Assembly: GCF_009789575.1 (NCBI RefSeq)
Contig: NZ_CP046908.1
Coordinates: 4,741,001 to 4,805,000, forward strand
DNA length: 64,000 bases
Reading direction: 5' to 3'
Origin: Stappia indica
GTDB lineage: Bacteria > Pseudomonadota > Alphaproteobacteria > Rhizobiales > Stappiaceae
In this document: positions 18,187 to 27,042 of the stretch, piece after piece
Layout: the number at the start of each line of letters is the position of its first letter
How positions within the stretch are numbered: position 1 is the stretch's first letter
Notes under the pieces: model-generated
Seen by the model: only the letters and a program-made list of their open reading frames with translations
What the model was told of the DNA's origin: nothing
Databases searched by the model: none
Position numbers and translations under genes: made by a program

Positions 18187-18480
18187 ATGCGCATCCACTG
18201 TCCCTGCTGCGGGCCGCGCGGCGTCGCCGAGTTCTCCTATGGCGGCGACGGCACCATTCGCCGGCCGGATCTCTCCGTGACCGACACCGACGCCCATGTC
18301 GCCTATGTCTTCGAGCGGGAAAACCCGCGCGGGCCCCATGTCGAGCTGTGGCACCATATCGGCGGCTGTCGCCACTGGCTTAGGGTCACGCGCGATACGC
18401 TGACCCACGAGATCACCAGCGTCGAGATGGCCGGGCGCTTTGCCGGCGAGGCTGCGCACATTCCGGGAGCGGGCGCATGA
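18187..18480 (+). CDS. soxD: Sarcosine oxidase subunit delta
   Basis: Small zinc-binding subunit of heterotetrameric sarcosine oxidase, 97 residues. The zinc site is visible as C5-P-C7-C8 at the N-terminus and HHIGGC61RH further on; the pattern FSYGGDGTIRRPD and VFERENPRGPHVELW is typical of the family. Its TGA overlaps the ATG of soxA (ATGA at 18477-18480), indicating translational coupling. Confidence 0.95.
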   Translation: MRIHCPCCGPRGVAEFSYGGDGTIRRPDLSVTDTDAHVAYVFERENPRGPHVELWHHIGGCRHWLRVTRDTLTHEITSVEMAGRFAGEAAHIPGAGA

Positions 18481-21467
18481 GCGGCTACAGGCTTCCCCAC
18501 GGCGGCAGCCATCTCGACCGCTCGCGGCCGCTCGCCTTCCGCTTCGACGGCGAGCCGATGCAGGGCTTTGCCGGCGACACGCTGGCCTCGGCGCTGCTCG
18601 CCTCCGGCCGGGTGCTGGTCGGCCGCAGCTTCAAGTACCATCGCCCGCGCGGGGTGATGGGCGCCGGCCCCGAAGAGGCCAACGCCTTGGTCGAGCTGCG
18701 CGACGGCGCCCGTCAGGAGCCCAACACCCGCGCCACCATGACGGAGCTTTACGGCGGGCTGGAAGCCGCCAGCCAGAACCGCTGGCCCTCGCTCTCCTTC
18801 GACATGATGGCGGTCAACGACCTGCTTTCGCCGCTGTTTTCCGCCGGTTTCTACTACAAGACCTTCATGGGTACGGGGCAGGCGACTTGGCATTTCTGCG
18901 AGCGCTTCATCCGCAAGGCGGCGGGTCTCGGCCGCGGCACCCATCTTGCCGATCCGGACCGCTACGAGAAGACCAACGCGTTTTGCGACGTGCTGGTGGT
19001 CGGTGCCGGCCCGGCCGGGCTGATGGCCGCGCGGGCCGCGGTCGCCGCCGGCTTGCGCGTCATCCTGGCCGACGAGAATGCGCGACCCGGCGGTCGTCTC
19101 TTCGACGAGGGCGTGCAACTCGACGGGCTGGCGCCGGCCGACTGGATCGACGGGGCCTTGCGCGAGATCGAGGCGGGCGGCGGCCGCATCCTGCCGCGCA
19201 CCAGCGTCTACGGCTATTTCGACGGCAACGTGCTCGGCGCGATCGAGCGGGTCGCCGACCACAAGCGCAAGCCGGCGCCTTTCGAGCCGCGCCAGCGCCA
19301 CTGGACCATCCACGCCCGGCACGTGGTGCTGGCGACCGGTGCCATCGAGCGGCCGCTGGTGTTTTCCGGCAACGATGCGCCGGGCGTCATGCTGGCCTCC
19401 GCCGGGCTTGCCCATGCGACCCGCTACGGCGTCGCCGTCGGCGCGTCCGTGGTCGTCTTCGCCAACAATGACGGCGGCGCGCGCACGGCGATCCGCCTTG
19501 CCGATCTCGGCATGTCGATCAAGGCGGTGGTCGACCCGCGACGCGAGATCGACCCAGCCCTTGCCGCCGCCCTCGGCGCGCGCGGAATCCGGCTTGAAAC
19601 CGGAGCGGTCGTTGCCGCCACCAGAGGACGCAAGTCCTTGGCCGGCGTCGACATTCGCGGCTTCGATCCGGTCTCAGGCGTGCTCGGCGCCAATGTGATG
19701 CAGCCCGGCTGCGACGCGCTTCTGGTCTCCGGCGGCTGGACGCCGAGCGTGCATCTGGCGAGCCAGGCCGGCAGCGCCCCGGTCTTCGACGAGGCGCTGC
19801 AATCCTTCGTGCCGGGCACCGCCCGCGAGGCCTGGACGGCGGCCGGTGCCTGCGCCGGCACGCTGGATCTTGCCGGCTGTCTTGCGGCGGGCCTCGATGC
19901 CGGCCGGACGGCGGCGCGGGCCTGCGGAAAAACGGCGGAAATCGGCGATCTTTCGCCTCCCGTGTTGTCGGGAAAGGTGGCGGGCGCGGAAGTGCCGTTC
20001 CCGCTGTTCGACGTGCCGGCGACCGGTGGGGCCAAGCGTTTCGTCGACTTCCAGCACGATGTGACCGCGGACGACGTGGAACTCGCCAATCGCGAGGGCT
20101 TCCGCTCGGTCGAGCACCTGAAGCGCTACACGACGCTCGGCATGGCCGCCGATCAGGGCAAGACCTCCAACGTCAACGCCATCGCCCTGATGGCGCGGGC
20201 GCGCGGCTTGACCGCGCCGCAGGTCGGAACGACCCGCTTCCGCATGCCCTGGACGGCGGTGACCATCGGCGCGCTGGCCGGGCGCGAGACCGGCCACCAC
20301 TTCGCGCCGGTGCGCCGCACGCCCTTGCACGACTGGCACGTGGCAAAGGGCGCCGAGATGATGGCGGCGGGCCTGTGGATGCGCCCGCGCGCCTATATTG
20401 CCCCCGGCGAAAGCTTGCGCGATGCCTATATCCGCGAGGCGAGCGCCGTGCGCCAGCGCGTTGGCATCGTTGACGTTTCGACGCTGGGCAAGATCGACGT
20501 GCAGGGCCCGGACGCGGGCGAATTCCTCAACCGGCTCTACACTGGGGGCTTTGCCAGGCTGTCGGTCGGCAAGGCGCGCTACGGCGTCATGCTGCGCGAG
20601 GACGGCATCATGTTCGACGACGGAACCGCCTGGCGGCTGGCGCCGAACCGCTTCCTCGTCACCACCACGACGGCCAATGCGGGCGCGGTGCTGGCCCATA
20701 TGGAGCACTATCTGGAAGTGGTGTGGCCTGACCTGCGGGTGCACGTCACCTCGGTGACCGACCGCCATGCCGCAATGGCGGTGGCCGGCCCCGAAGCGCG
20801 CAAGGTGCTGCAGGCCGCGCTCGACGAGGGCGATGTCTCGACGGAGGCCTGCCCGCATATGGGGATCGTGCGCGGACGCATCGCCGGGGAGCCGGTGATG
20901 ATCGCGCGGCTGTCGTTTTCGGGCGAGCTGGCCTACGAGGTCTATTGCGACTGGCCGGCCGGTCTTGCCGTCTGGGAAGCCTTGATCGAGGCCGGAAAGC
21001 CCAATGGAATCATGCCCTACGGCATGGAGGCGCTCGGCACGCTGCGCATCGAGAAGGGGCATATAACGGGCGCTGAAATGGACGGGCGGACGACGCTGGC
21101 CGATGTCGGCCTTGGCGGCATGGCGTCGCGGAGGAAGCCGTATGTCGGCTCGACGATGACGCAGCGTCCCGCTTTCGTCGATCCGCAAAGGCCGGTTCTG
21201 GTGGGGCTGGTGTCGCGGGACGGGCAGGCGATCCGCGCAGGCAGCCACTTGACCCTGCCCGGTGGAGGGGCGAGTCTGGGCCATGTCACCGCCGTGACGT
21301 GGTCGCCGGCCCTCGGCGCCAACATAGCGCTCGCCTTCCTGTCCGGTGGCCGTGAACGGCACGGCGAGCCGCTGGAGGCGGCCTTCCCGCTGAAGAACGA
21401 GCGGGTGGCGGTGACGGTCGCCGATCCCTGCTTCTATGACCCCGACGGGAGCCGAATGCATGTCTGA
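18477..21467 (+). CDS. soxA: Sarcosine oxidase subunit alpha
   Basis: Large subunit, 996 residues, normal for SoxA. Domain order: N-terminal ferredoxin-like domain (about 17-105, SFKYHRPRGVMGAGPEEANALVEL region), NAD-binding Rossmann domain (GAGPAGLMAARAAVAAGLRV from about 176), and a C-terminal GcvT-like tetrahydrofolate-binding domain from about 615 (DVSTLGKIDVQGPDAGEFLN, SFSGELAYEVYC, MEALGTLRIEKGHI). It channels formaldehyde-level carbon from the SoxB active site to tetrahydrofolate. ATGA overlap with soxD upstream and an 8-base overlap with soxG downstream. Confidence 0.96.
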   Translation: MSGYRLPHGGSHLDRSRPLAFRFDGEPMQGFAGDTLASALLASGRVLVGRSFKYHRPRGVMGAGPEEANALVELRDGARQEPNTRATMTELYGGLEAASQNRWPSLSFDMMAVNDLLSPLFSAGFYYKTFMGTGQATWHFCERFIRKAAGLGRGTHLADPDRYEKTNAFCDVLVVGAGPAGLMAARAAVAAGLRVILADENARPGGRLFDEGVQLDGLAPADWIDGALREIEAGGGRILPRTSVYGYFDGNVLGAIERVADHKRKPAPFEPRQRHWTIHARHVVLATGAIERPLVFSGNDAPGVMLASAGLAHATRYGVAVGASVVVFANNDGGARTAIRLADLGMSIKAVVDPRREIDPALAAALGARGIRLETGAVVAATRGRKSLAGVDIRGFDPVSGVLGANVMQPGCDALLVSGGWTPSVHLASQAGSAPVFDEALQSFVPGTAREAWTAAGACAGTLDLAGCLAAGLDAGRTAARACGKTAEIGDLSPPVLSGKVAGAEVPFPLFDVPATGGAKRFVDFQHDVTADDVELANREGFRSVEHLKRYTTLGMAADQGKTSNVNAIALMARARGLTAPQVGTTRFRMPWTAVTIGALAGRETGHHFAPVRRTPLHDWHVAKGAEMMAAGLWMRPRAYIAPGESLRDAYIREASAVRQRVGIVDVSTLGKIDVQGPDAGEFLNRLYTGGFARLSVGKARYGVMLREDGIMFDDGTAWRLAPNRFLVTTTTANAGAVLAHMEHYLEVVWPDLRVHVTSVTDRHAAMAVAGPEARKVLQAALDEGDVSTEACPHMGIVRGRIAGEPVMIARLSFSGELAYEVYCDWPAGLAVWEALIEAGKPNGIMPYGMEALGTLRIEKGHITGAEMDGRTTLADVGLGGMASRRKPYVGSTMTQRPAFVDPQRPVLVGLVSRDGQAIRAGSHLTLPGGGASLGHVTAVTWSPALGANIALAFLSGGRERHGEPLEAAFPLKNERVAVTVADPCFYDPDGSRMHV

Positions 21468-22122
21468 CGCCAGCAACGAGTCGTCCAACGCCACAGCAAG
21501 GACCGAAGCAACGAAGCCGGAAGCGGCCGTTGCCCGGCCGGTGGTCGGCCGGCTGGTGCCGGGCGAGGCGGCGGGCGCCGAGGACCCGTCGCTGACCTTG
21601 AGGGAGCTGTCGGCAGGCGCCCTGCTGGAAGTCGGCGCCTGGCCTAACCGACTGGAAACCGTTGCGAATCGCCTCGGCGAGCTGGCCGACGTGACGCTGC
21701 CGGGACGCCCCGGCCGCTTCACCGAAAGCCCGTCCGCGCTGGTCTGCTGGATCGCCTTCGGCCGGTTCATTTATGTCGGCGCGGCGACCGAGGACACGGC
21801 CCGCGTCGACACCGCGCTCGACACGGAAGACGCCGCCGTCGTCGATCTCTCCGGCGCCCGCCGGATCGTGCGGATCGAGGGTGAGACGGCGCGCGAGGTG
21901 CTCAACAAGGCGGTCGCCATCGACTTCGACCCGGCCGCATTTCCGGCCGGAGCGCTGGCGCAATCGGTGATCCACCAGATCCCGGTGGTGATCCTGCGGC
22001 GCAGCGAAACGGCGTTCGACGTGCTGGCGCCGTCGAGCCTTGCCGATGCGCTGATCGACTGGATGAGCGATGCGGCGCTGGAATTCGGCTACCGGGTCGG
22101 GGAGCCCGGGACGATCCTGTAA
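21460..22122 (+). CDS. soxG: Sarcosine oxidase subunit gamma
   Basis: Gamma subunit, 220 residues, with the GcvT-like fold used for assembly of the heterotetramer. Recognisable segments are PGRPGRFTESPSALVCWIAFGRF and VVDLSGARRIVRIEGETAREVLNKAVAIDF, followed by IHQIPVVILRRSETAFDVLAPSSLADALIDWM. The N-terminal 35 residues are low-complexity (Ser/Ala/Glu). ATG 21460 overlaps the end of soxA by 8 bases. The operon ends here at a strong terminator; there is no glyA, folD or purU attached as in some sox operons. Confidence 0.93.
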   Translation: MSDASNESSNATARTEATKPEAAVARPVVGRLVPGEAAGAEDPSLTLRELSAGALLEVGAWPNRLETVANRLGELADVTLPGRPGRFTESPSALVCWIAFGRFIYVGAATEDTARVDTALDTEDAAVVDLSGARRIVRIEGETAREVLNKAVAIDFDPAAFPAGALAQSVIHQIPVVILRRSETAFDVLAPSSLADALIDWMSDAALEFGYRVGEPGTIL

Positions 22123-22150
22123 TTGCAGCGAAAATCACCCGAAATCACGC

Positions 22151-22186
22151 AAAAACCCCGCAACCTGTTGAAGGTGCGGGGTTTTT
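22151..22186 (+). terminator. Rho-independent terminator after soxBDAG
   Basis: AAAAACCCCGCA (22151-22162) pairs perfectly with TGCGGGGTTTTT (22175-22186), a 12-bp stem with a 12-base loop ending in a run of T. A-tract on the left makes it usable from both strands, fitting its place between the convergent soxG and ABC permease genes. Confidence 0.9.
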
Positions 22187-22188
22187 CG

Positions 22189-22253
22189 TTTCGAGACGAA
22201 TTTTGCAAAATACCGTCTCAATTCGCCCGATTTTCGAGAATGCCGTCTCGAAA
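22189..22253. repeat. Cluster of nested palindromes next to the sox terminator
   Basis: Three symmetric elements are packed in 65 bases: TTTCGAGACG (22189-22198) is the reverse complement of CGTCTCGAAA (22244-22253); ATTTTGCAAAAT at 22200-22211 is a perfect palindrome; TTTCGAGA (22232-22239) and TCTCGAAA (22246-22253) make a second, tighter hairpin. It lies 6-70 bases beyond the stop of the reverse-strand permease gene (22259), so a 3'-end structure for that operon is likely, yet no T-run follows. Confidence 0.5.
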
Positions 22254-22258
22254 TCGCG

Positions 22259-23113
22259 TCAGGAGGGCGTCAGCCCGCGCAAGCGCTCCGAACGCCGCCG
22301 CAGGAGCTCCAGAACGGTCAGCAGGGCGATCGAGATCGCGACCATCAGGGAGGCGACGGCGAGGATGGTCGGCGAGATCTGTTCGCGCAGTCCGGTGAAC
22401 ATCTGCCAGGGCAGGGTCTTCTGGCCGGCCGAGCCGAGGAACAGGACCACGACCACCTCGTCGAAGGAGGTGATGAAGGCGAAGAGCGCGCCGGAGACGA
22501 CGCCGGGCACGATCAGCGGCATCTGCACCTTGAAAAAAGTTGTCACCGGATTTGCGCCAAGGCTCGCCGCCGCGCGAACGAGGCTGCGGTCGAAGCCGAC
22601 CAGCGTCGCCGTCACCGTGATGATGACGAAGGGCGTGCCGAGGGCGGCATGGGCGAGCACGACGCCGAGATAGGTGCCCTGCAGGCCGATGCGCGAGTAG
22701 AAGAAGTACATGCCGGCGGCCGAGATGATCAGCGGCACGATCATCGGCGAGATCAGCACCGCCATGATCGCCGAGCGCCAGGGCACATGGCTCTGGGACA
22801 GGCCGATGGCGGCGAGCGTGCCGAGCACGGTGGCAAGCAGCGTCGCCGCCGGCGCGATGGCGAAGGAGTTGCGCAGCGCCTGCTGCCAGTCCGGGTTGGT
22901 GAAGAAGTCTTCGTAGTGCTTCAACGAGTAGCCGGCCGGATCCAGCGCCAGCATCTGCGGCGTGAAGGTGAAGAAGTTCTCCGCATTGAACGACAGCGGC
23001 ACGATGATCAGGATCGGGAAGATCAGGAAGAAGAAGATCATCCCGCAGATCGTGCGAAAGCCGTAATACCAGGCGCGCTGGCCGGCGGAAGCATAGGAAG
23101 GAAGGGCGGACAT
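22259..23113 (-). CDS. ABC transporter permease, PotC-like
   Basis: Second inner-membrane permease of a spermidine/putrescine-class importer, 284 residues with about six membrane helices. The coupling motif for the ATPase is in RAAASLGANPVTTFFKVQMPLIVPG (EAA-type loop). Last gene of a reverse-strand operon: ATPase (25948), binding protein (24753), PotB-like permease (23128), this gene 14 bases downstream. The substrate class includes polyamines, choline derivatives and opines; its position between soxBDAG and the MttB-type gene favours a methylated amine such as betaine, by inference. Confidence 0.9.
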   Translation of the reverse strand: MSALPSYASAGQRAWYYGFRTICGMIFFFLIFPILIIVPLSFNAENFFTFTPQMLALDPAGYSLKHYEDFFTNPDWQQALRNSFAIAPAATLLATVLGTLAAIGLSQSHVPWRSAIMAVLISPMIVPLIISAAGMYFFYSRIGLQGTYLGVVLAHAALGTPFVIITVTATLVGFDRSLVRAAASLGANPVTTFFKVQMPLIVPGVVSGALFAFITSFDEVVVVLFLGSAGQKTLPWQMFTGLREQISPTILAVASLMVAISIALLTVLELLRRRSERLRGLTPS

Positions 23114-23127
23114 TCGTGTTCTTCTCC

Positions 23128-24432
23128 TTATCCGAGCTTCACGTTGTCGATGCCGACGATCTTGTCGTAGACGTAGAAGAGCAGCATGACCGCGGCGAGC
23201 AGGAGCACGCCGAGCGCGGCCGCCAGACCCCAGTTGAGCGACGACGAGATGTGGTAGGCGATGCGGTTCGAGATGAAGATGCCGCTGGTGCCGCCGACGA
23301 GCTCCGGCGTGATGTAGTAGCCGATCGACAGGATGAAGACGAGGATCGACCCGGCGCCGATGCCCGGCACGGTCTGCGGGAAGTAGACCCGCCAGAACGC
23401 GGTCCAGTCGGTCGCCCCAAGGCTCTTGGCCGCCCGCACATAGGTGGGCGAGATGGTCTTCATCACCGAATAGAGCGGCAGGATCATGAAGGGCAGCAGG
23501 ATGTGCGTCATCGCGATGATGGTGCCCGTCTGGTTGTTGATCATGACGAGGCGCCCGGCATTGCTGACGATGCCGGTCCAGACCAGGAAGTCGTTGATGA
23601 CGCCCTGCTGCTGCAGCAGCACCTTCCAGGCCGAGGTGCGCACCAGCAGCGAGGTCCAGAACGGCAGCAGCACCAGGATCATCAGGAGGTTCGAGGTGCG
23701 CGCCGGCAGCGCCGCCAGCAGATAGGCGACCGGATAGCCGAGCAGCAGGCAGCAGCCCATGATGGTGAGCGACAGGAACAGCGTGCGGGCGAAGAGGAAG
23801 AGGTAGATCCGCTCGTTCTCGGGCTTCAGTTCGACGCCGTCGGTCGTCATCTGCATGTCGACCGCGTTGAGGAAGTAGCCGGAGGTCAGCTCGGGCGAGA
23901 AGCGCTTGAGCACCCGCCAGGTGGCGACATCGCCCCAGTCCTCGTCGATATCGATGAACTGGGCCTTGTAGGGCTCGGCATCGTCCATCCGGTCGGCGCG
24001 CCGGCCGGTCTTGCGGAACAGGCTCGACATGCCGGAGGATTCGTAGTTGAGCCGCGAGCCGAGACGCGTGTGGGTCTTTTCCTCAGTGGCGATCAGGAGG
24101 TCCGCGTGCAGGGCCGCAAAGACCGGCTCGCCGGGCGCCTCGCCGGAACTTTCGTCCCAGTCGGCCAGCGCCTCGACGGTCCTCGGCAGCGTATCGGAGA
24201 CGATACTGTTCTCGACCGAGCGGAACAGCATGTCGGCGATCGGCGCGGCAAAGGTGAGCAGGACGAACAGCAGGAGCGGCGCGATCAGCAGCATCGCCCG
24301 CATCTTCTCCCGCCGCAGGGCCCGCATCAGGCTGACCTTGAGCGGGATGCCGTCGCGGGTCGTCAGCACCTGCGGCTGCGGCGGAGGGTCGGCCGGCGGC
24401 GCGGCCGTGGAAACTGTGTCTGTTGTCGTCAT
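23128..24432 (-). CDS. ABC transporter permease, PotB-like, with a large periplasmic insertion
   Basis: First permease of the PotABCD-like importer, 434 residues against about 290 for ordinary PotB. The extra length is a cytoplasmic N-terminal extension (about 55 residues, Pro-rich) and an insertion of about 150 hydrophilic residues between helix 1 (LLIAPLLLFVLLTFAAPIADML) and helix 2 (IYLFLFARTLFLSLTIMG), which contains conserved-looking acidic stretches (FIDIDEDWGDVATW). The C-terminal five helices and coupling loop (RAAKSLGATDWTAFWRVYFPQTVPG) are normal. Start ATG 24432; an ATG at 24813 would pass through the GC-rich spacer and is rejected. Confidence 0.9.
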   Translation of the reverse strand: MTTTDTVSTAAPPADPPPQPQVLTTRDGIPLKVSLMRALRREKMRAMLLIAPLLLFVLLTFAAPIADMLFRSVENSIVSDTLPRTVEALADWDESSGEAPGEPVFAALHADLLIATEEKTHTRLGSRLNYESSGMSSLFRKTGRRADRMDDAEPYKAQFIDIDEDWGDVATWRVLKRFSPELTSGYFLNAVDMQMTTDGVELKPENERIYLFLFARTLFLSLTIMGCCLLLGYPVAYLLAALPARTSNLLMILVLLPFWTSLLVRTSAWKVLLQQQGVINDFLVWTGIVSNAGRLVMINNQTGTIIAMTHILLPFMILPLYSVMKTISPTYVRAAKSLGATDWTAFWRVYFPQTVPGIGAGSILVFILSIGYYITPELVGGTSGIFISNRIAYHISSSLNWGLAAALGVLLLAAVMLLFYVYDKIVGIDNVKLG

Positions 24433-24752
24433 TCTCGCTGTCCGTTCGGGACGTGACGTCCGTGTTGGGTCATCCGGCCAGGGCAAGGTCCGCTCCGGCG
24501 GCCGGCCGGAAACGGCCAGGCGGCAGGCGGGCGCCCCATGGGGGCCGGGAAAGAGCCGCAAGCGGCGGCCTGTAGTCTGCGGAGCCTGTGTCCGGACAAG
24601 CACGCAAGGCAGCACGCCAGGCGCGCCCGCAGGCTTGTCGGGAGGCAGGCAGGGCGGCGGACCGCCCCCGCGGGCGCCGCGGCGGAAAAAGCCCGCCGCG
24701 GCAAGTCGCGTCGACAGGCGGCAGCACGCACCGCCGCCCGTCTCAAGCCGCC
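24433..24752. other. 320-base GC-rich spacer inside the ABC operon
   Basis: No gene recognised. The spacer between the binding-protein and PotB-like genes contains several short inverted repeats (for example CCCCATGGGG at 24534-24543 and GGCCGG-aaa-CGGCC near 24502). Such structured gaps after binding-protein genes commonly protect the upstream mRNA and lower permease expression; that role is inferred. Confidence 0.45.
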
Positions 24753-25853
24753 TTAGCTGGCGAGCCAGGCCTGGAACTTGGCGTCCAGGTCGTCGCGGTA
24801 GTCGGCCCACCACTCGTAGTTGAACAGGAAGGTGTTCTTGGAGTTGGCCGGGTCGGTCGGCATGTGCGGAGCCATCTCGATGCCGAGCTCGGCATGCTTG
24901 CCGACGAGCGGCGCGGAGGAGTCGCGGGCCGGGCCGTAGGAGATGTACTTGGCCTGGTCGGCGAGACGCTGGGTGTCGGTGGCGAAGCGCAGATACTCCA
25001 TCACCGCATCGAGGCGCTCCTTCGGCAGGCCGGCCGGAACGATCCAGCCGTCGAGGTCGAAGACCTGCGCGTCCCAGAGCATCTTCACCGGCTGGTCCTG
25101 TTCCTCGATCAGCGAGAACAGGCGACCGTTATAGGTGGAGCCCATCACCACCTCGCCATCGGCGAGCAGCTGCGGCGTCTCGGCACCGGCCGACCACCAC
25201 ACGGTCTGGTCCTTGATCGTCGCCAGCTTGGCGAGGGCGCGGTTCACGCCTTCCTCGGTCTCCAGCATGTCATAGACGTCTTCCTTGGCGACACCGTCGC
25301 ACAGGAGAGCCCATTCCATGTTGTTGATCGGGCGCTTTTCCAGCGCGCGCTTGCCCGGGAAGGTCTCCAGGTCGAAGACGTCGCAGATGTCGTCCGGCTC
25401 CTTGCCGTTCCACGCCTCGACGTCGGTGCGGTAGCCGAAGGTCGTGGAATAGACGATCTGCGGGATGAAGCAGTCGGCGACGATCAGGTCGCCGAAATCC
25501 TTGGAAGCCGGGGTGCCGTCCGGCGCCGGGGCCAGCACTTCGTCGTGGTTGACCTCCATGGCGAGGCCCTCGTCGCACAGACGGATGGCATCGGAGGCGA
25601 GCACGTCGACGAGGTCCCAGGTCACGTTGCCGGCCTCGTTCATGGCGCGCAGCTTGGCGACCGCCTCGTTCGAGCTCTCGTCGTTGATGATGGTCACGCC
25701 CGGATTTTCGGCCATGTACGGCTTGTGATAGGCCTCGTTCTGCGAGTTGGAATAGGCCCCGCCCCAGGAGACGATGGTGAGGTCGATGGCGCTCGCGCCG
25801 GTCGTCATCATCGCCGTTGCGGCGCTTGCAAGAAGAAGCGTCTTGAAGGTCAT
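24753..25853 (-). CDS. ABC transporter substrate-binding protein, PotD-like
   Basis: Periplasmic receptor, 366 residues, with signal peptide MTFKTLLLASAATAMMTTGASA (cleavage after residue 22). The mature N-terminus LTIVSWGGAYSNSQNEAYHKPYM is typical for the extracellular solute-binding family 1/PotD group; WNGKEPDDICDVFDLETFPGKRAL and VWWSAGAETPQLLADGEVVMG are also typical. AGGGG lies 8 bases before the ATG at 25853. Two Trp around the binding cleft (VWWSAG) would suit cation-pi binding of a quaternary amine, which is consistent with, but does not prove, betaine uptake. Confidence 0.9.
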   Translation of the reverse strand: MTFKTLLLASAATAMMTTGASAIDLTIVSWGGAYSNSQNEAYHKPYMAENPGVTIINDESSNEAVAKLRAMNEAGNVTWDLVDVLASDAIRLCDEGLAMEVNHDEVLAPAPDGTPASKDFGDLIVADCFIPQIVYSTTFGYRTDVEAWNGKEPDDICDVFDLETFPGKRALEKRPINNMEWALLCDGVAKEDVYDMLETEEGVNRALAKLATIKDQTVWWSAGAETPQLLADGEVVMGSTYNGRLFSLIEEQDQPVKMLWDAQVFDLDGWIVPAGLPKERLDAVMEYLRFATDTQRLADQAKYISYGPARDSSAPLVGKHAELGIEMAPHMPTDPANSKNTFLFNYEWWADYRDDLDAKFQAWLAS

Positions 25854-25947
25854 GTAGTTCCCCTTTGTTGACGTGGTGCGGGACATGGGGTCCCGGCTTT
25901 GGTCGCGGCAGCCCTGACGGGCGCCACAGCTGGTCGATCGGGCTGCG

Positions 25948-27042
25948 TCAGGCGACGGCGTCGAGCGCCTTGCAGTCGGACGCTGCCCAGCCGATCTCCA
26001 CTGTCTGGCCGGTCCGCAGGTCGCGCCTCTGGCCGCGGTTGCGAACCTTGACAATGAATTCCTTGTTGCCGGCGACGTTCATCCGCACGCGGATGTGGTC
26101 GCCGAGATAGATCATTTCCTCGATGCTGCCCTTCACGAGGTTGTCCATCGACTGGTCGGTGTCGAATTCGACGCGCTCGGGGCGCAGGGAGATGGTGGTG
26201 CGCGAGCCGACGCCCTCGATGTTGACCGCCTCGGCGGCCAGCTCCGTGCCGTCGTCCAGCCGCACCTTGCAGTCGGTGCCGGAGACCTCGGTGACGGTGC
26301 CCGACAGCTTGTTGTTCTCGCCGATGAACTGCGCCACGAAGGAGTTCTGCGGGTTCTCGTAGAGCTCGTCCGGCGTCGAAAGCTGCTGGATCACCCCGTC
26401 GTTGAACACGGCGACCCGGTCCGACATGGTCAGCGCCTCGGTCTGGTCGTGCGTCACGTAGACGATGGAGACGCCGATATTCTCGTGGATGTGCTTGATC
26501 TCGTACTGCATCTGCTCGCGCAGCTGCTTGTCGAGCGCGCCCAGCGGCTCGTCCATCAGCACCAGCTCCGGGTCGAAGACGAGGGCACGGGCGACGGCGA
26601 CGCGCTGCTGCTGGCCGCCGGACAGCTGTGCCGGGCGGCGCGAGCCGAAGTCGCCGAGCTCGACCATGTCGAGCGCGCGCTTCACCTTCTCTTCCTGCTC
26701 CGCCTTGCCGATGCCGCGCACCTGCAGGGGGAAGGCGAGGTTCTCCGCAACGCTCATATGCGGAAACAGCGCGTAGTTCTGGAACACCATGCCGATGCCG
26801 CGCTTGTGCGGCGGCACGTTGTTGATCGGGCTGTCGTTGAGGAAGATCTCGCCATGGGTGGCCGGCTCGAAGCCCGCCAGCATCATCAGGCAGGTGGTCT
26901 TTCCCGAGCCCGACGGCCCGAGCATGGTCAGGAACTCGCCGGGCGGAATGTCGAGATTGAGATTCTTTACGACGAGCGTCTCGCCATCATAGCTCTTTTG
27001 AACATTTTCGTAGCGGACGGCAGCGCCCCTTGATTCTGTCAT
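25948..27042 (-). CDS. ABC transporter ATP-binding protein, PotA-like
   Basis: ATPase of the PotABCD-like importer, 364 residues. Walker A GPSGSGKTT (about residues 42-50), Q-loop FQNYALFPHMSV, signature LSGGQQQR, Walker B LVLMDEPLGALD and switch His THDQTEA are intact. A C-terminal TOBE domain (about 270-360, LRPERVEF and MIYLGDHIRVRM) follows. First gene of the operon; AGGGGC precedes ATG 27042. Next gene starts 94 bases downstream. Confidence 0.94.
   Translation of the reverse strand: MTESRGAAVRYENVQKSYDGETLVVKNLNLDIPPGEFLTMLGPSGSGKTTCLMMLAGFEPATHGEIFLNDSPINNVPPHKRGIGMVFQNYALFPHMSVAENLAFPLQVRGIGKAEQEEKVKRALDMVELGDFGSRRPAQLSGGQQQRVAVARALVFDPELVLMDEPLGALDKQLREQMQYEIKHIHENIGVSIVYVTHDQTEALTMSDRVAVFNDGVIQQLSTPDELYENPQNSFVAQFIGENNKLSGTVTEVSGTDCKVRLDDGTELAAEAVNIEGVGSRTTISLRPERVEFDTDQSMDNLVKGSIEEMIYLGDHIRVRMNVAGNKEFIVKVRNRGQRRDLRTGQTVEIGWAASDCKALDAVA

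Noticed and set aside
24433-24752. Small genes in the GC-rich spacer of the transporter operon
   Set aside because: Several frames stay open in both strands but all are Arg/Pro/Ala-rich, overlap each other and lack ribosome sites or known domains.
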